64,000 nt of DNA from Gammaproteobacteria bacterium (lineage in GTDB: Bacteria; Pseudomonadota; Gammaproteobacteria; Steroidobacterales; Steroidobacteraceae). A model generated the notes under the pieces. That model ran no database searches and was not told the origin of the DNA. It worked only from the letters and a program-made list of their open reading frames with translations. Positions 1-9,090 of the stretch are shown here, piece after piece (the first letter of the stretch is position 1; each line of letters opens with the position of its first letter). The stretch is taken from assembly GCA_017577615.1 (NCBI GenBank), contig PKRE01000010.1:58104-122103 (forward strand). Reading direction: 5' to 3'. A program made the position numbers and the translations under genes.

Positions 1-27
1 TGTCTCTCAAGCCCGTCGGCTCGTCAT

Positions 28-76
28 CTGTAGCCTCTAGTCCGCAGCCTCCGCCGGCCTCGGAACTTCCTCCACT
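28..76. repeat. Degenerate 7-bp-period array before xfp
   Basis: About seven consecutive heptads of the type CTGTAGC / CCGCAGC can be laid out in register. The array lies just before the phosphoketolase start. Individual units diverge strongly, so the period is clearer than the consensus. It belongs to the dispersed heptad family described for other loci here. Confidence 0.45.
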
Positions 77-119
77 CCATCTGGCTTTGCGTGCATGGAG
101 AGTGTCGAGGAGCCGAGCC

Positions 120-2501
120 ATGTCGTCCGAAGCCGTCGCCGATCCGACCCTTTCGCCCGAATACATCGCTCGCATGGACGCCTATTGGCGCGCCGCGAAC
201 TACCTGTCCGTCGGGCAGATTTATCTGCTCGATAACCCGCTCCTAACCGAACCGCCCAAGCTCGAGCACATCAAGCCGCGACTGCTGGGACATTGGGGCA
301 CGACCCCAGGCCTCAATTTCATCTACGTTCACCTCAACCGGATCATCAAGAAGTACGACCTCAACATGATCTACGTCGCGGGACCGGGACACGGCGGCCC
401 CGCGCTGGTCGCCAACACGTACTTGGAAGGCACCTACAGCGAGTACTACCCGGACATTTCCGAGGATGCCGAAGGCATGCGCCGGCTCTTCAAGCAGTTC
501 TCGTTCCCAGGCGGCGTGCCGAGTCACGTCGCGCCCGAGACGCCGGGCTCCATCAACGAAGGGGGCGAGCTGGGATACTCGCTCGCGCACGCCTATGGAG
601 CGGTATTCGACAACCCTGATCTGATCGCCGCATGTGTGATCGGCGATGGTGAGGCCGAGACAGGGCCTCTGGCGGCGAGCTGGCATTCGAACAAATTCCT
701 GAATCCCGTGCACGATGGTGCCGTGCTGCCGATCCTGCACTTGAACGGGTACAAGATCGCCGGGCCGACCGTCCTGGCGCGCATCCCACGCGAAGAGCTC
801 ACGCAATTGCTGAGCGGGTACGGCTACGAACCCTATTTCGTGGACACGCAATCGAGCAACGAGCAGACGCATCTCAGCATGGCGCGCACGCTCGACCGTA
901 TCGTCGAGCGCATTCGCGCGATTCAGCACGATGCGCGCACGAACGGTTTGCGTGAGCGCCCGCGCTGGCCGGCTCTGGTTCTGCAGACGCCGAAAGGCTG
1001 GACTGGACCGCGCGAGGTCGATGGCGTCATGGTCGAAGACAGCTGGCGTTCGCACCAAGTGCCGCTCGCGCAGCTCGCGGAGAATCCCGAGCATTTGCGA
1101 GCGCTCGAGGCGTGGATGAAAAGCTACGCTCCACACGAGCTGTTCACGCCGGAAGGCAAGCTCATGCCGCACTTGCGGGAGCTTGCGCCCACAGGAAAAC
1201 GTCGCATGGGCGACAATCCGCATGCGAACGGCGGCATTCTGCTACGCGCTCTACGATTGCCGAATTTCCGCGACTACGCGGTCGAGGTGCCGAGGCCTGG
1301 CAGTCTCGATGCAGAGGCGACAAGGGTGCAAGGCCGCTACATCCGCGACGTGCTGAAGCTCAATGCCGAGCGGCGCAACTTTCGCGTCTTCAGCCCTGAT
1401 GAGACGAGCTCCAACCGTTGGAGCCACGTCTTCGAGGTCACCGAACGCATGTCGGTAGCGGACATCAAGCCGCAGGACACCCATGTATCGCCAGACGGAC
1501 GCGTGATGGAGGTCTTGAGCGAGCACTTGTGCGAAGGCTGGCTCGAAGGCTACTTGCTGACGGGGCGGCACGGCTTCTTCAACTGCTACGAAGCCTTCAT
1601 CCACATCGTCGACTCGATGTTCAATCAGCATGCGAAGTGGCTGACCGCCTGTCGCCACATTCCCTGGCGTCGGCCCATTGCATCGCTCAACTATCTGCTC
1701 ACCTCACATGTTTGGCGACAGGATCACAACGGCTTCAGCCACCAAGATCCAGGCTTCATCGATGTCGTGGTGAACAAGAAGCCCGACATCATTCGGGTCT
1801 ATCTGCCGCCCGATGCGAATACACTGCTCTACGTGACCGACCAGTGCCTGCGCAGCCGCAATCTCATCAACGTCATCATTGCCGGCAAGCAGCCGCAACC
1901 ACAATGGCTGACGATGGATGCGGCCATCAAGCATTGCAGGCAGGGCGTCGGTATCTGGTCCTGGGCAAGCAACGATCAGGACGGCGAGCCTGACGTCGTC
2001 CTCGCTTGCGCGGGCGACGTACCAACGATCGAGACCCTCGCTGCCGTCACGCTGCTACGCGAGTGGCTACCGCAGCTGAAGGTACGCGTCGTCAACGTCG
2101 TCGACCTCATGACGCTGCAACCTTCGTACTTTCATCCGCACGGCCTGTCCGATCGCGACTTCGATTCGATCTTCACGACCTCCAAGCCCGTCATCTTCGC
2201 GTTCCACGGTTATCCGTGGCTGATCCATCGGCTCACCTATCGACGACGCAACCATGACAACTTTCATGTGCGCGGCTACATGGAGGAAGGCACGACCACA
2301 ACGCCGTTCGACATGACGGTGCGCAACAAGCTGAGTCGCTATCACCTGATCGAGGCCGTGATCGATTTCGTGCCAGGCTTGAGCGAGCGCGTCGCCCATC
2401 TCCGGCAGCGCTTACGCGACAAGCTGGTCGAGCACCACGAGTACATTCGCAAGCACGGCGACGATCTGCCGGAGATCAGAGAATGGCGCTGGGCTGGCTG
2501 A
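120..2501 (+). CDS. xfp: Phosphoketolase (xylulose 5-phosphate/fructose 6-phosphate)
   Basis: Cytosolic thiamine-diphosphate enzyme that uses phosphate to split xylulose 5-phosphate or fructose 6-phosphate into acetyl phosphate and glyceraldehyde 3-phosphate or erythrose 4-phosphate. The 793-residue product matches the usual family length of about 800. It contains family blocks such as the GPGHGGPA segment near residue 90, a GDGEAETGPLA cofactor-binding segment near residue 180, and a C-terminal RNHDNFHVRGYMEEGTTTTP-like tail. The ATG at 120 is preferred because GAGGAG lies 7 bases upstream; an in-frame TTG at 87 has no comparable site. It converges on the acetate kinase fusion, which would consume its acetyl phosphate. 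Function is secure; preference between the two substrates cannot be read from sequence. Confidence 0.95.
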   Translation: MSSEAVADPTLSPEYIARMDAYWRAANYLSVGQIYLLDNPLLTEPPKLEHIKPRLLGHWGTTPGLNFIYVHLNRIIKKYDLNMIYVAGPGHGGPALVANTYLEGTYSEYYPDISEDAEGMRRLFKQFSFPGGVPSHVAPETPGSINEGGELGYSLAHAYGAVFDNPDLIAACVIGDGEAETGPLAASWHSNKFLNPVHDGAVLPILHLNGYKIAGPTVLARIPREELTQLLSGYGYEPYFVDTQSSNEQTHLSMARTLDRIVERIRAIQHDARTNGLRERPRWPALVLQTPKGWTGPREVDGVMVEDSWRSHQVPLAQLAENPEHLRALEAWMKSYAPHELFTPEGKLMPHLRELAPTGKRRMGDNPHANGGILLRALRLPNFRDYAVEVPRPGSLDAEATRVQGRYIRDVLKLNAERRNFRVFSPDETSSNRWSHVFEVTERMSVADIKPQDTHVSPDGRVMEVLSEHLCEGWLEGYLLTGRHGFFNCYEAFIHIVDSMFNQHAKWLTACRHIPWRRPIASLNYLLTSHVWRQDHNGFSHQDPGFIDVVVNKKPDIIRVYLPPDANTLLYVTDQCLRSRNLINVIIAGKQPQPQWLTMDAAIKHCRQGVGIWSWASNDQDGEPDVVLACAGDVPTIETLAAVTLLREWLPQLKVRVVNVVDLMTLQPSYFHPHGLSDRDFDSIFTTSKPVIFAFHGYPWLIHRLTYRRRNHDNFHVRGYMEEGTTTTPFDMTVRNKLSRYHLIEAVIDFVPGLSERVAHLRQRLRDKLVEHHEYIRKHGDDLPEIREWRWAG

Positions 2502-2512
2502 TGTAGCAGAGC

Positions 2513-2583
2513 GCCTATCGGCAGCAACGCTCAAGCGTGCCCCTGCCGCAGGCGGACTTACCGCAGTCTTTATGCCGATAGGC
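2513..2583. terminator. Long-loop inverted repeat between convergent xfp and ackA-pduL
   Basis: Two perfect 11-base arms (GCCTATCGGCA and TGCCGATAGGC) at 2513-2523 and 2573-2583 flank a 49-base loop. They lie between two converging genes, where a bidirectional terminator is expected. The long loop and weak T-run make the role uncertain. Confidence 0.4.
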
Positions 2584-2598
2584 TTTCCAGTCGTCGTT

Positions 2599-4407
2599 TT
2601 ATCTCGTGCGCTCGATCGCACCAGTCACCTCGGCCCGTTCCACGAGCTCACCGACATGCTCGCGTTTGATGCCGGCGGCATTCGCCTCGTCGGTATCGAG
2701 ATGCATCTCGAGCGTAAAGCTCGGATCGACCCGCACGATGACATCACCGAACGTCAGATCGCGGCCCTCGCTGTCGATGCGCACTTCGACGATGTCGTTG
2801 TCGCGCACGCCGAAGCGGCGCGCATCCTCGGGGCTCATGTGTATGTGTCTGCGTGCCGTGATGACACCGTTTGGAATGGTCGTCGTCCCTTTCGGTCCTT
2901 CGATTGTGATGCCGGGCGTATTGGCCAGATCGCCCGAGATCCGCACGGGTGCATCGACCCCGAGCACGAATTCGTCTGTGCGCGATATCTCGACTTGGTC
3001 GTGGTCGCGCGGCGGGCCCATCAGACGCACGCCGCTGATGCGTCCGCGCGGGCCGATGAGCGTGACAGTCTCCTCAGCAGCGTACTGACCGGTTTGCGAA
3101 AGCATGTTACGCACCGTCAGCCGATAGCCAGGACCGAACAGCTTGTCGAGCGTCGCTTGCGAGAGGTGAGCATGCCGCGCGGATACCGCCACCGGAATAC
3201 GTAGACGATCGCGCGTTGCGTGCTCGCTTTCGAGCAGTGCGCACGCCTCGTCGGCAATTGCCAACTCCTCATCGGCTTTCACGACCAAGATGCGCACGCG
3301 CGAATGCGTATCGGCGATGTCGACGATCGTATGCTCGTCGTCGATCCTGGCATCGCGGTTGCGATCCTCGTCGAGCACTGCCCCGAGGAAATCGAGCCGC
3401 TGCGTGCAGCGATGCCGCACGATTGCGCTGTTCTCGCCGACCCCGCCCGTGAACGCGATCACGTCGACTCCGCCCATGACGGCAGCATACGCGCCGATGT
3501 ACTTGCGTACCCGGTGCGAATAGAGCGTGATCGCGAGCCTGCACGATTCGTCCCCTTCGGCCGCTCGTCTCTCGATCTCCCGCATGTCGTTCGTTCCCGT
3601 GAGGCCGTACAAGCCCGAACGACGATTCAGCAGCTCGTCGAGCGCATCCGCGTCCATGTGCTCGCGTCGCATGAGCTCGAGCAAAATGCCTGGATCGAGA
3701 TCGCCGCCACGCGTGCCCATGATGAGCCCTTCGAGCGGCGTCATGCCCATGCTCGTCTCAACGCTGCGGCCGTACTCGATCGCAGTGACGCTCGCGCCGT
3801 TCCCCAGATGGCAGGAGACGACACGAAGGTGCTGCGGCGTCGTCTTAAGATGGCGCGCCACCGCGTCGGCAACGTGCGCATGACTCGTGCCGTGGAAGCC
3901 GAATCGCCGTATCCCATGCTTCCGTCTCAGCTCCTCCGGTAACGCATACTCGCGCGCACGCGTCGGCAGGGTCGCATGGAACGCAGTATCGAAGACGCCG
4001 ATGTGCGGTAACTCGGGCAGCACCTTCATCGCGACGCGGACGGTCTCGAGGGCCGACAGATTGTGCAGCGGTGCAAGCTGCGACAGCGCATCGAGCTCGG
4101 TCAGCGTGCGTTCGTCCAAACGCGTCGGTCGAACGAACCGTCCGCCGCCATGCACGATCCGATGCGCGACCAGGTCAATCGAAATCTGCTCGCCGGTTAC
4201 GGCAAGCATTTCGTGCAGGAGCTCGCGCGCCGCATCGGTGAAGGTGATTTGTGGGCCGAGCGGACGAATCATCTCACCGCGCTTGAGGCTGCACCCCGGC
4301 TTGCCTATCTCCTCGATGCGCATGTCGAGGAGGCGTCGTCTGGAAACACTGTCGACGAGCGCCAGCTTGATGGATGAGCTGCCGCAGTTGATCGAAAGCA
4401 CGTGCAT
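2599..4407 (-). CDS. Fused acetate kinase / PduL-type phosphotransacylase
   Basis: The 602-residue protein joins two enzymes. Residues 1-393 are an acetate/propionate kinase with the N-terminal NCGSSSIK segment, HRIVHGGG near 82, RFGFHGTSH near 168, HLGNGAS near 200, and GTRGGDLDPG near 231. Residues about 402-585 are a PduL-family phosphate acyltransferase with SARHAHLS near 409, ARRHIHMS near 518 and EMHLD near 567. The histidines in these motifs (412, 414, 521, 523, 569) match the family's metal ligands. The fusion could turn acetyl phosphate into acetate plus ATP, or into acetyl-CoA. ATG 4407 is chosen over a start 12 codons upstream because GCGAGGTG precedes it and acetate kinases begin at this point. 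The transaldolase gene ends 25 bases upstream, so the two are probably one operon. Confidence 0.9.
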   Translation of the reverse strand: MHVLSINCGSSSIKLALVDSVSRRRLLDMRIEEIGKPGCSLKRGEMIRPLGPQITFTDAARELLHEMLAVTGEQISIDLVAHRIVHGGGRFVRPTRLDERTLTELDALSQLAPLHNLSALETVRVAMKVLPELPHIGVFDTAFHATLPTRAREYALPEELRRKHGIRRFGFHGTSHAHVADAVARHLKTTPQHLRVVSCHLGNGASVTAIEYGRSVETSMGMTPLEGLIMGTRGGDLDPGILLELMRREHMDADALDELLNRRSGLYGLTGTNDMREIERRAAEGDESCRLAITLYSHRVRKYIGAYAAVMGGVDVIAFTGGVGENSAIVRHRCTQRLDFLGAVLDEDRNRDARIDDEHTIVDIADTHSRVRILVVKADEELAIADEACALLESEHATRDRLRIPVAVSARHAHLSQATLDKLFGPGYRLTVRNMLSQTGQYAAEETVTLIGPRGRISGVRLMGPPRDHDQVEISRTDEFVLGVDAPVRISGDLANTPGITIEGPKGTTTIPNGVITARRHIHMSPEDARRFGVRDNDIVEVRIDSEGRDLTFGDVIVRVDPSFTLEMHLDTDEANAAGIKREHVGELVERAEVTGAIERTR

Positions 4408-4432
4408 CCGCACACCTCGCAAATGGAGCGCT

Positions 4433-5545
4433 TCAAGAAGCAAGCTTGTGAATGCGCTCGCCCAGGGCCTTCAGCGTCGCATCGAAGGGCTCGATGAACT
4501 TCTTCAAGCCGTCTTCCTCGAGCTCGGCAGCAACCTGGTGCATGTCGATGCTGAACCTGCGGAGACTTGCCAGGACCTCGCTCGCGCGTTCTGGCTCGTC
4601 ATGGATGCGTTCTGCCGGGTTGCCATGATCCTTATACGCGGCAAGCGTCTCGAGGGGCAGCGTCGTCACGGTGTCGCGCCCGATCAACGGTTCGACGTAC
4701 TTGATATCCGAGTACTCGGGATTCTTCGTGCTCGTGCTCGCCCAGAGCAGCCGCTGACGGCGGGCGCCCTGGCCCTCGAGCGCAGCCCAGCGCTCGCTGT
4801 CGACGATGGACTCATAGCGCCGATAGGCCAGACGTGCAGAGGCGATGGCAGCTTCGCCTTTCAGCGATCGTGCCGACTCCTCGCGGCTCGCATCCAGCCG
4901 CCGATCTACCAAGGTATCGATACGGCTCAAGAAGAAGCTCGCAACCGATGCGATGTGGTCGATGGGCTGCTTTGCGGCGAGACGTTGTTCGAGGCCGCTC
5001 ATGTACGCGTCGGCGACCGCCACATATCGTTCCACGCTGAAGAGCAGCGTGATATTGACGTTCACTCCTTCTGCCGTCAGGCGGCGGATCGCAGGCAAGC
5101 CCTCGAGCGTGGCCGGCACCTTGATCATGACGTTCGGCCGGTCCACGAGACGGAACAGTCGTAACCCTTCCGTGACTGTTCGCTCCGTGTCGCGTGCCAG
5201 GTGCGGTGAGACTTCGAGGCTCACGAAACCATCGGCGCCACCGCTCTCCTCATAGATGCTGCGCAGCGCGTCGGCGGCCATCTGAATGTCGGACACGACG
5301 AGCCGATCGTAGGTTTCCGATAGCGACAGCCCGGCGCGGGCTGCTGCGGCAATTTCCTCGTCGTACTCCGAGCCCTCCGCTATAGCCTTGTGAAAGATTG
5401 CGGGGTTGGAGGTCACCCCCCGAACACAGTCGTGTGCGATCATCTTCGCCAGCTCACCTCGGCTGACGAACCCACGTTCGATGAAGTCGAGCCACACGCT
5501 TTGGCCGAATTGGCGCAGCCGACAGAGCGGGTTCGGATGTGTCAT
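4433..5545 (-). CDS. tal: Transaldolase
   Basis: Cytosolic enzyme of the non-oxidative pentose phosphate pathway that moves a dihydroxyacetone unit between sedoheptulose 7-phosphate and glyceraldehyde 3-phosphate. The 370-residue length and the N-terminal SVWLDFIERGFVSRGEL and RGVTSNPAIF segments fit the longer transaldolase class typical of actinobacteria and cyanobacteria. The NVMIKVPAT segment carries the Schiff-base lysine. AGAGG lies about 9 bases before the ATG. It is the first gene of a probable operon with the acetate kinase/PduL fusion and would supply pentose phosphates to the phosphoketolase branch. Confidence 0.93.
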   Translation of the reverse strand: MTHPNPLCRLRQFGQSVWLDFIERGFVSRGELAKMIAHDCVRGVTSNPAIFHKAIAEGSEYDEEIAAAARAGLSLSETYDRLVVSDIQMAADALRSIYEESGGADGFVSLEVSPHLARDTERTVTEGLRLFRLVDRPNVMIKVPATLEGLPAIRRLTAEGVNVNITLLFSVERYVAVADAYMSGLEQRLAAKQPIDHIASVASFFLSRIDTLVDRRLDASREESARSLKGEAAIASARLAYRRYESIVDSERWAALEGQGARRQRLLWASTSTKNPEYSDIKYVEPLIGRDTVTTLPLETLAAYKDHGNPAERIHDEPERASEVLASLRRFSIDMHQVAAELEEDGLKKFIEPFDATLKALGERIHKLAS

Positions 5546-5779
5546 AGCTCAAACCTCTGACGTCACGGTAGCTGGCACGTAGAGCTGCGGGCGAGGCGAC
5601 AGGTTGCGGCGAGCGTCGAGCGCAAGCGCGCAGTTGCAACCACTGTCCCCAGCCCGCTGTCACGATACCCAAAAGCGCCGCCTCGCTCTCGTCGTAGAAT
5701 CACGCATCGTGACCGCATTTCTCGTGCGATCGCGGCGGCGAACAGCACGAGCCAGAGGCCGCGTCCAAGGACACCCTTG

Positions 5780-7486
5780 ATGACCACCATGAACAACAAG
5801 TCGCAGAACTGGCACCTGTATGTCCCGAAGCTCATCACCGTGCTGCGCCTGGGGTACGGGTTCAGCGATTTCCGCCAGGATGTCATCGCGGGGCTGACGG
5901 TCGCCATCGTGGCGCTGCCACTCGCCATGGCGCTCGGCATCGCCAGCGGCAGCACACCGGAGAAAGGCCTCGTTACGGCCGTCGTCGCCGGATTCCTGAT
6001 TTCCGCCCTTGGCGGCAGCCGCTTTCAGATCGGTGGGCCGACGGGCGCATTCGTCGTCGTCGTGCTCGATGTCATTGCGCGGCACGGCTTCGATGGATTG
6101 CTGCTCGCCACGGCGCTCGCTGGCATCATGCTCGTCATCGCAGGTCTGGCAGGTCTCGGCACCTGGATCAAGTACATCCCCCAGCCGGTGGTCACGGGGT
6201 TCACCGCCGGTATCGCGGTGATCATCTTCTCGACGCAGATCAAGGACCTGCTCGGATTGCAAATGGGAGCTGTTCCGGGCGAGTTCCTGGACAAGCTGGA
6301 GAGCTACATCACCCACCTGTCGACCTTCACACCGGCCGCTGCGCTCATTGCCGCCGTCGCGCTGGCAATCATCATCCTGATACGTAAGTACGCACCGCGC
6401 TGGCCAGCATTCCTGATCGCTGTGTTGGCCGGCTCCTTGCTGGCATGGGCTTTCGACCTGCCGGTGACCACGATCGGTAGTCAGTTCGGTGAGCTGCCGC
6501 GCGGCTTGCCCATGCCGTCTCTGCCGGAAGTGAGCTGGGAGAAAACCAAGGCGGTACTGCCGAGCGCGTTCACGATCGCCTTCCTGGCCGGGGTCGAATC
6601 GCTGTTATCGGCGGTCGTGGCTGACGGCATGACCGGTCGACGTCACCGGTCGAACTGTGAGCTCGTTGCGCAAGGCATTGCGAACTTCGCCTCGACCCTG
6701 TTCGGTGGTTTGCCTGCGACCGGTGCCATCGCGCGTACCGCCACCAATGTGCGCTCGGGCGCGCGTTCGCCGGTGGCCGGCATGCTGCATGCAGTGTTCC
6801 TGCTCTTGTTCATGCTCATACTGGCGCCGCTCATCAGCTATGTGCCGCTTGCCACGCTTGCTGCCGTGCTCGTCGTGGTCGCGTGGAACATGAGCGAGAT
6901 TGATCGTTTCAGATACTTGATGCGCGCACCGGTTGGCGATCGCCTCGTGCTGCTTCTCACGTTCGCGCTTACGGTCATGATCGATCTGACCGTGGCGATC
7001 TCTGTCGGCGTCGTCCTGGCGGCCATGCTGTTCATGCATCGCATGGCCGATGCGGTCGCGATTCAAAGCCGCAGCCAGCTCATCGAACGCGACTTGGACG
7101 ACTATCAACGCGATCCGGACGAGTACACGCGCCGCCAGCGCCTTCCGAAGGGCGTGGAGGTATTCGAGCTGCGCGGCCCGCTGTTCTTCGGCGTGGCCAA
7201 CCGTCTGAACGACGCCCTCCATCGTATCGGGCCGATGCCGAAGGCTTTCATTCTCATTCTGCGTGACGTGCCGCTCGTCGATGCGACGGGTGCGAGCGCG
7301 CTCGAGGAATTCCTATCACGCTGTCAGCGACATGGCACGAGCGTCTATCTCGCTGAGATGTCACGGCCGGTGCGCGCGCTGCTCTCCTCGATGGGTGTGC
7401 TGAAGCAGAACGTGCGCGAGGTGGGATCTTTCGACGAAGCGCTCGATATCCTCGAGCAAGAGGCGGCTGCGCCACAGCCGGCGTGA
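5780..7486 (+). CDS. SulP family anion transporter with STAS domain
   Basis: Inner-membrane SLC26/SulP carrier of 568 residues. The N-terminal about 410 residues hold 10-14 hydrophobic segments starting at QDVIAGLTVAIVALPLAMA. The last about 110 residues form a cytosolic STAS domain with the GPLFFGVANRL and DVPLVDATGASALEEF segments. ATG 5780 follows AAGGA at a good distance. The family moves sulfate, bicarbonate or other anions; the substrate cannot be told from sequence. It stands alone, divergent from the transaldolase operon and convergent with the stress-protein operon. Confidence 0.88.
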   Translation: MTTMNNKSQNWHLYVPKLITVLRLGYGFSDFRQDVIAGLTVAIVALPLAMALGIASGSTPEKGLVTAVVAGFLISALGGSRFQIGGPTGAFVVVVLDVIARHGFDGLLLATALAGIMLVIAGLAGLGTWIKYIPQPVVTGFTAGIAVIIFSTQIKDLLGLQMGAVPGEFLDKLESYITHLSTFTPAAALIAAVALAIIILIRKYAPRWPAFLIAVLAGSLLAWAFDLPVTTIGSQFGELPRGLPMPSLPEVSWEKTKAVLPSAFTIAFLAGVESLLSAVVADGMTGRRHRSNCELVAQGIANFASTLFGGLPATGAIARTATNVRSGARSPVAGMLHAVFLLLFMLILAPLISYVPLATLAAVLVVVAWNMSEIDRFRYLMRAPVGDRLVLLLTFALTVMIDLTVAISVGVVLAAMLFMHRMADAVAIQSRSQLIERDLDDYQRDPDEYTRRQRLPKGVEVFELRGPLFFGVANRLNDALHRIGPMPKAFILILRDVPLVDATGASALEEFLSRCQRHGTSVYLAEMSRPVRALLSSMGVLKQNVREVGSFDEALDILEQEAAAPQPA

Positions 7487-7598
7487 GGCTCGGCACGGAA
7501 GCTGGCGTTTCGCGCGCGTGCAAATCGCAAATTACGGTCTGCTGGAGCCTGTGGCGCTGGCCAGAGCAAGCGCGCACGTGAGTGGCGCCGAGCCTCAC
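7483..7598. terminator. 12-bp mirror arms over both stop codons of convergent genes
   Basis: Perfect inverted arms GTGAGGCTCGGC (7483-7494) and GCCGAGCCTCAC (7587-7598) enclose 92 bases. Each arm contains the TGA stop of the gene reading into it: the SulP gene on the left, the stress-protein gene on the right. A transcript from either side would end in the same stem. This suggests a shared terminator or mRNA-end structure, but there is no T-run. Confidence 0.35.
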
Positions 7599-8017
7599 TT
7601 CACCAGCGTCACCGGGATGTCGGACAGCTGGATGACCTTCAACGCGACAGAGCCGAGGAAAAAGCCGGCGATCGCGCTGTGCCCGTGGTTGCCCATGACG
7701 ATTTGGCGGCACTTTTTCTTTTTCGCATGCTCCACGATCGTACGCGCGGGATCGCCAATGCGGGCCTCTATCTCGGCATCGATCTTTGCTCGCTGCAAGT
7801 AACGCCTAGCCTTCGTCAGAGCACGCTCTTCTTCGCGCCGATAGTGCTCATCGATCAGCGCCTGCGAGATCGCACGGCTCGGCATGAGTGGAGTGTGCAC
7901 GAACAGCACGTATAGCTTGGCGTCCGGCTGCAGCAGCGAGACCGCATACTTCAGCGCCCGCAGCGCATTGTCCGACCCGTCCACCGCGACCAGGATGTTG
8001 TTCTTCGCTCTTGCCAT
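7595..8017 (-). CDS. Universal stress protein, UspA family
   Basis: Single-domain 140-residue USP. It has the N-terminal ILVAVDGSDNA strand-loop and a C-terminal GNHGHSAIAGFFLGS segment that fits the G-2x-G-9x-G-S nucleotide-binding signature, so it is probably of the ATP-binding class. A GGAG lies 8 bases before the ATG. It is the last gene of a run with two cytochromes c upstream (33-base gap), linking it to respiration or oxygen limitation. The precise role is unknown. Confidence 0.88.
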   Translation of the reverse strand: MARAKNNILVAVDGSDNALRALKYAVSLLQPDAKLYVLFVHTPLMPSRAISQALIDEHYRREEERALTKARRYLQRAKIDAEIEARIGDPARTIVEHAKKKKCRQIVMGNHGHSAIAGFFLGSVALKVIQLSDIPVTLVK

Positions 8018-8050
8018 GCGTGTGCTCCTGCGATGCTTCGTGATCGATGC

Positions 8051-8470
8051 TCATTGCCCGTCTGAACGCTGGACGGGGCGCTGCAGCTGTGCCAGATAGT
8101 CCGTCAGCTTCCGCGTGATGATGCGTGTATCCTGCTCGTCCAGCTCGGCGCGCGAGAACGCCAAGCCCCACACCGGCATCGTGCGGGTGCCATGTGCAGA
8201 GATGATGTGGCGACCGTCGATGATCCGGGCAACCAAGTCGCGAGGGAAACTGCCGCGACGACGCGCAATCAAGGTCAGATCCGGCACTTCCACGGCGAGC
8301 GCAGGGGCGACCGGTCCGTCCCCTCGTCCCTCGACGCCGTGGCACGAGGCGCAGAACCGCATGTAAAGCTCCTGGCCCGACATCTCGACGTATTCGGCCG
8401 CTCGTGCGCTCGAGGAGAAAGGCACGCACGCTGCAACGAGCGCGCACACATACAAGAGCCGTGCACTCAT
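8051..8470 (-). CDS. Small periplasmic c-type cytochrome
   Basis: 139-residue monoheme cytochrome c. An N-terminal signal peptide (MSARLLYVCALVAACVPFSSS) directs export, CASCHG binds heme, and TMPVWG supplies the probable axial methionine. The ATG at 8470 is preceded by GGAGGATCAG, which decides against a start 10 codons upstream. It resembles the next gene upstream in length, heme site and PVWG segment, so the pair is probably a duplication. It sits between that paralog and the universal stress gene. Likely an electron carrier; the partner is unknown. Confidence 0.85.
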   Translation of the reverse strand: MSARLLYVCALVAACVPFSSSARAAEYVEMSGQELYMRFCASCHGVEGRGDGPVAPALAVEVPDLTLIARRRGSFPRDLVARIIDGRHIISAHGTRTMPVWGLAFSRAELDEQDTRIITRKLTDYLAQLQRPVQRSDGQ

Positions 8471-8543
8471 CTGATCCTCCTTGCAAACGCACGAACGCAC
8501 CAGTCGCGCACGTCGGCGTGCCTACAGCTTACACGCGCCCGCC

Positions 8544-8990
8544 TTACATATCCTGTTGGATCGACTCTAAATAAGACACCAAGCGGTCGATCATAGCGTC
8601 TGCCTTCGCGCGCTCGCCGGTCACGTCGTTGCTCGACAGGTCCACGAAGCGAATCCCCCACACCGGCATGTCTCGCGAGCCGTGCGCGCGAAATTCCATG
8701 CGTCCGTCGATTGCGCGTCGCACGTCCTCGCGCGGAAATTCGCCGCCGTCGCGCCAGGCAAGTCGCGTCAGATCGGGCACGGCGACCTTCAACGCGGCCG
8801 CCGCTGGCCCATCGCCCTTGGCATCTCGACCATGGCAACTCGCGCACAGCTGCATATAGAGCTGCGCGCCCGAAAGCTGCACTGCCGCACGGCTACTCGG
8901 CCTGGGTCCCGCACAAGCCGTAAGCAGGACCGCAAGAACAGGCGCTGTTAGCACGCGCATCCACATTGGCAGGGGTGAAGGAGCACGCAT
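8544..8990 (-). CDS. Cytochrome c lipoprotein
   Basis: 148-residue monoheme cytochrome c whose N-terminus has a lipobox (LLTAC) and so is probably a lipid-anchored periplasmic protein. Heme site CASCHG and DMPVWG methionine are present. It is a paralog of the gene just downstream; the two share the SGxxLYM-CASCHG block and the DLTRLA/DLTLIA segment. The start is uncertain because three in-frame ATGs occur within the first 11 codons and none has a strong ribosome site. First gene of the cytochrome-cytochrome-stress protein run. Confidence 0.83.
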   Translation of the reverse strand: MRAPSPLPMWMRVLTAPVLAVLLTACAGPRPSSRAAVQLSGAQLYMQLCASCHGRDAKGDGPAAAALKVAVPDLTRLAWRDGGEFPREDVRRAIDGRMEFRAHGSRDMPVWGIRFVDLSSNDVTGERAKADAMIDRLVSYLESIQQDM

Positions 8991-9041
8991 ACAAGCTCAC
9001 GTCGAGCGCCGATGTCGGAAACTTACTCGTGAACAGGTAAT

Positions 9042-9090
9042 GGGAAAAGGGCATAAGGAAAATAGGGGAAGAGCCCAGCCTCCCTCAGAG
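9042..9090. repeat. 7-bp-period array (GGGAAAA type)
   Basis: Starting at 9042, units such as GGGAAAA and GGGCATA follow every 7 bases, grading into AGCCTCC-type units. The array lies at the 3' end of the beta-CASP gene, in the gap before the cytochrome operon. It is a member of the dispersed heptad family. Confidence 0.5.

Noticed and set aside
243..1223. A 326-codon minus-strand frame
   Set aside because: Antisense to phosphoketolase, with no domain and no ribosome site.
3887..5164. A 425-codon plus-strand frame
   Set aside because: It is antisense to the acetate kinase fusion and transaldolase, both with strong family motifs; its own product has none.
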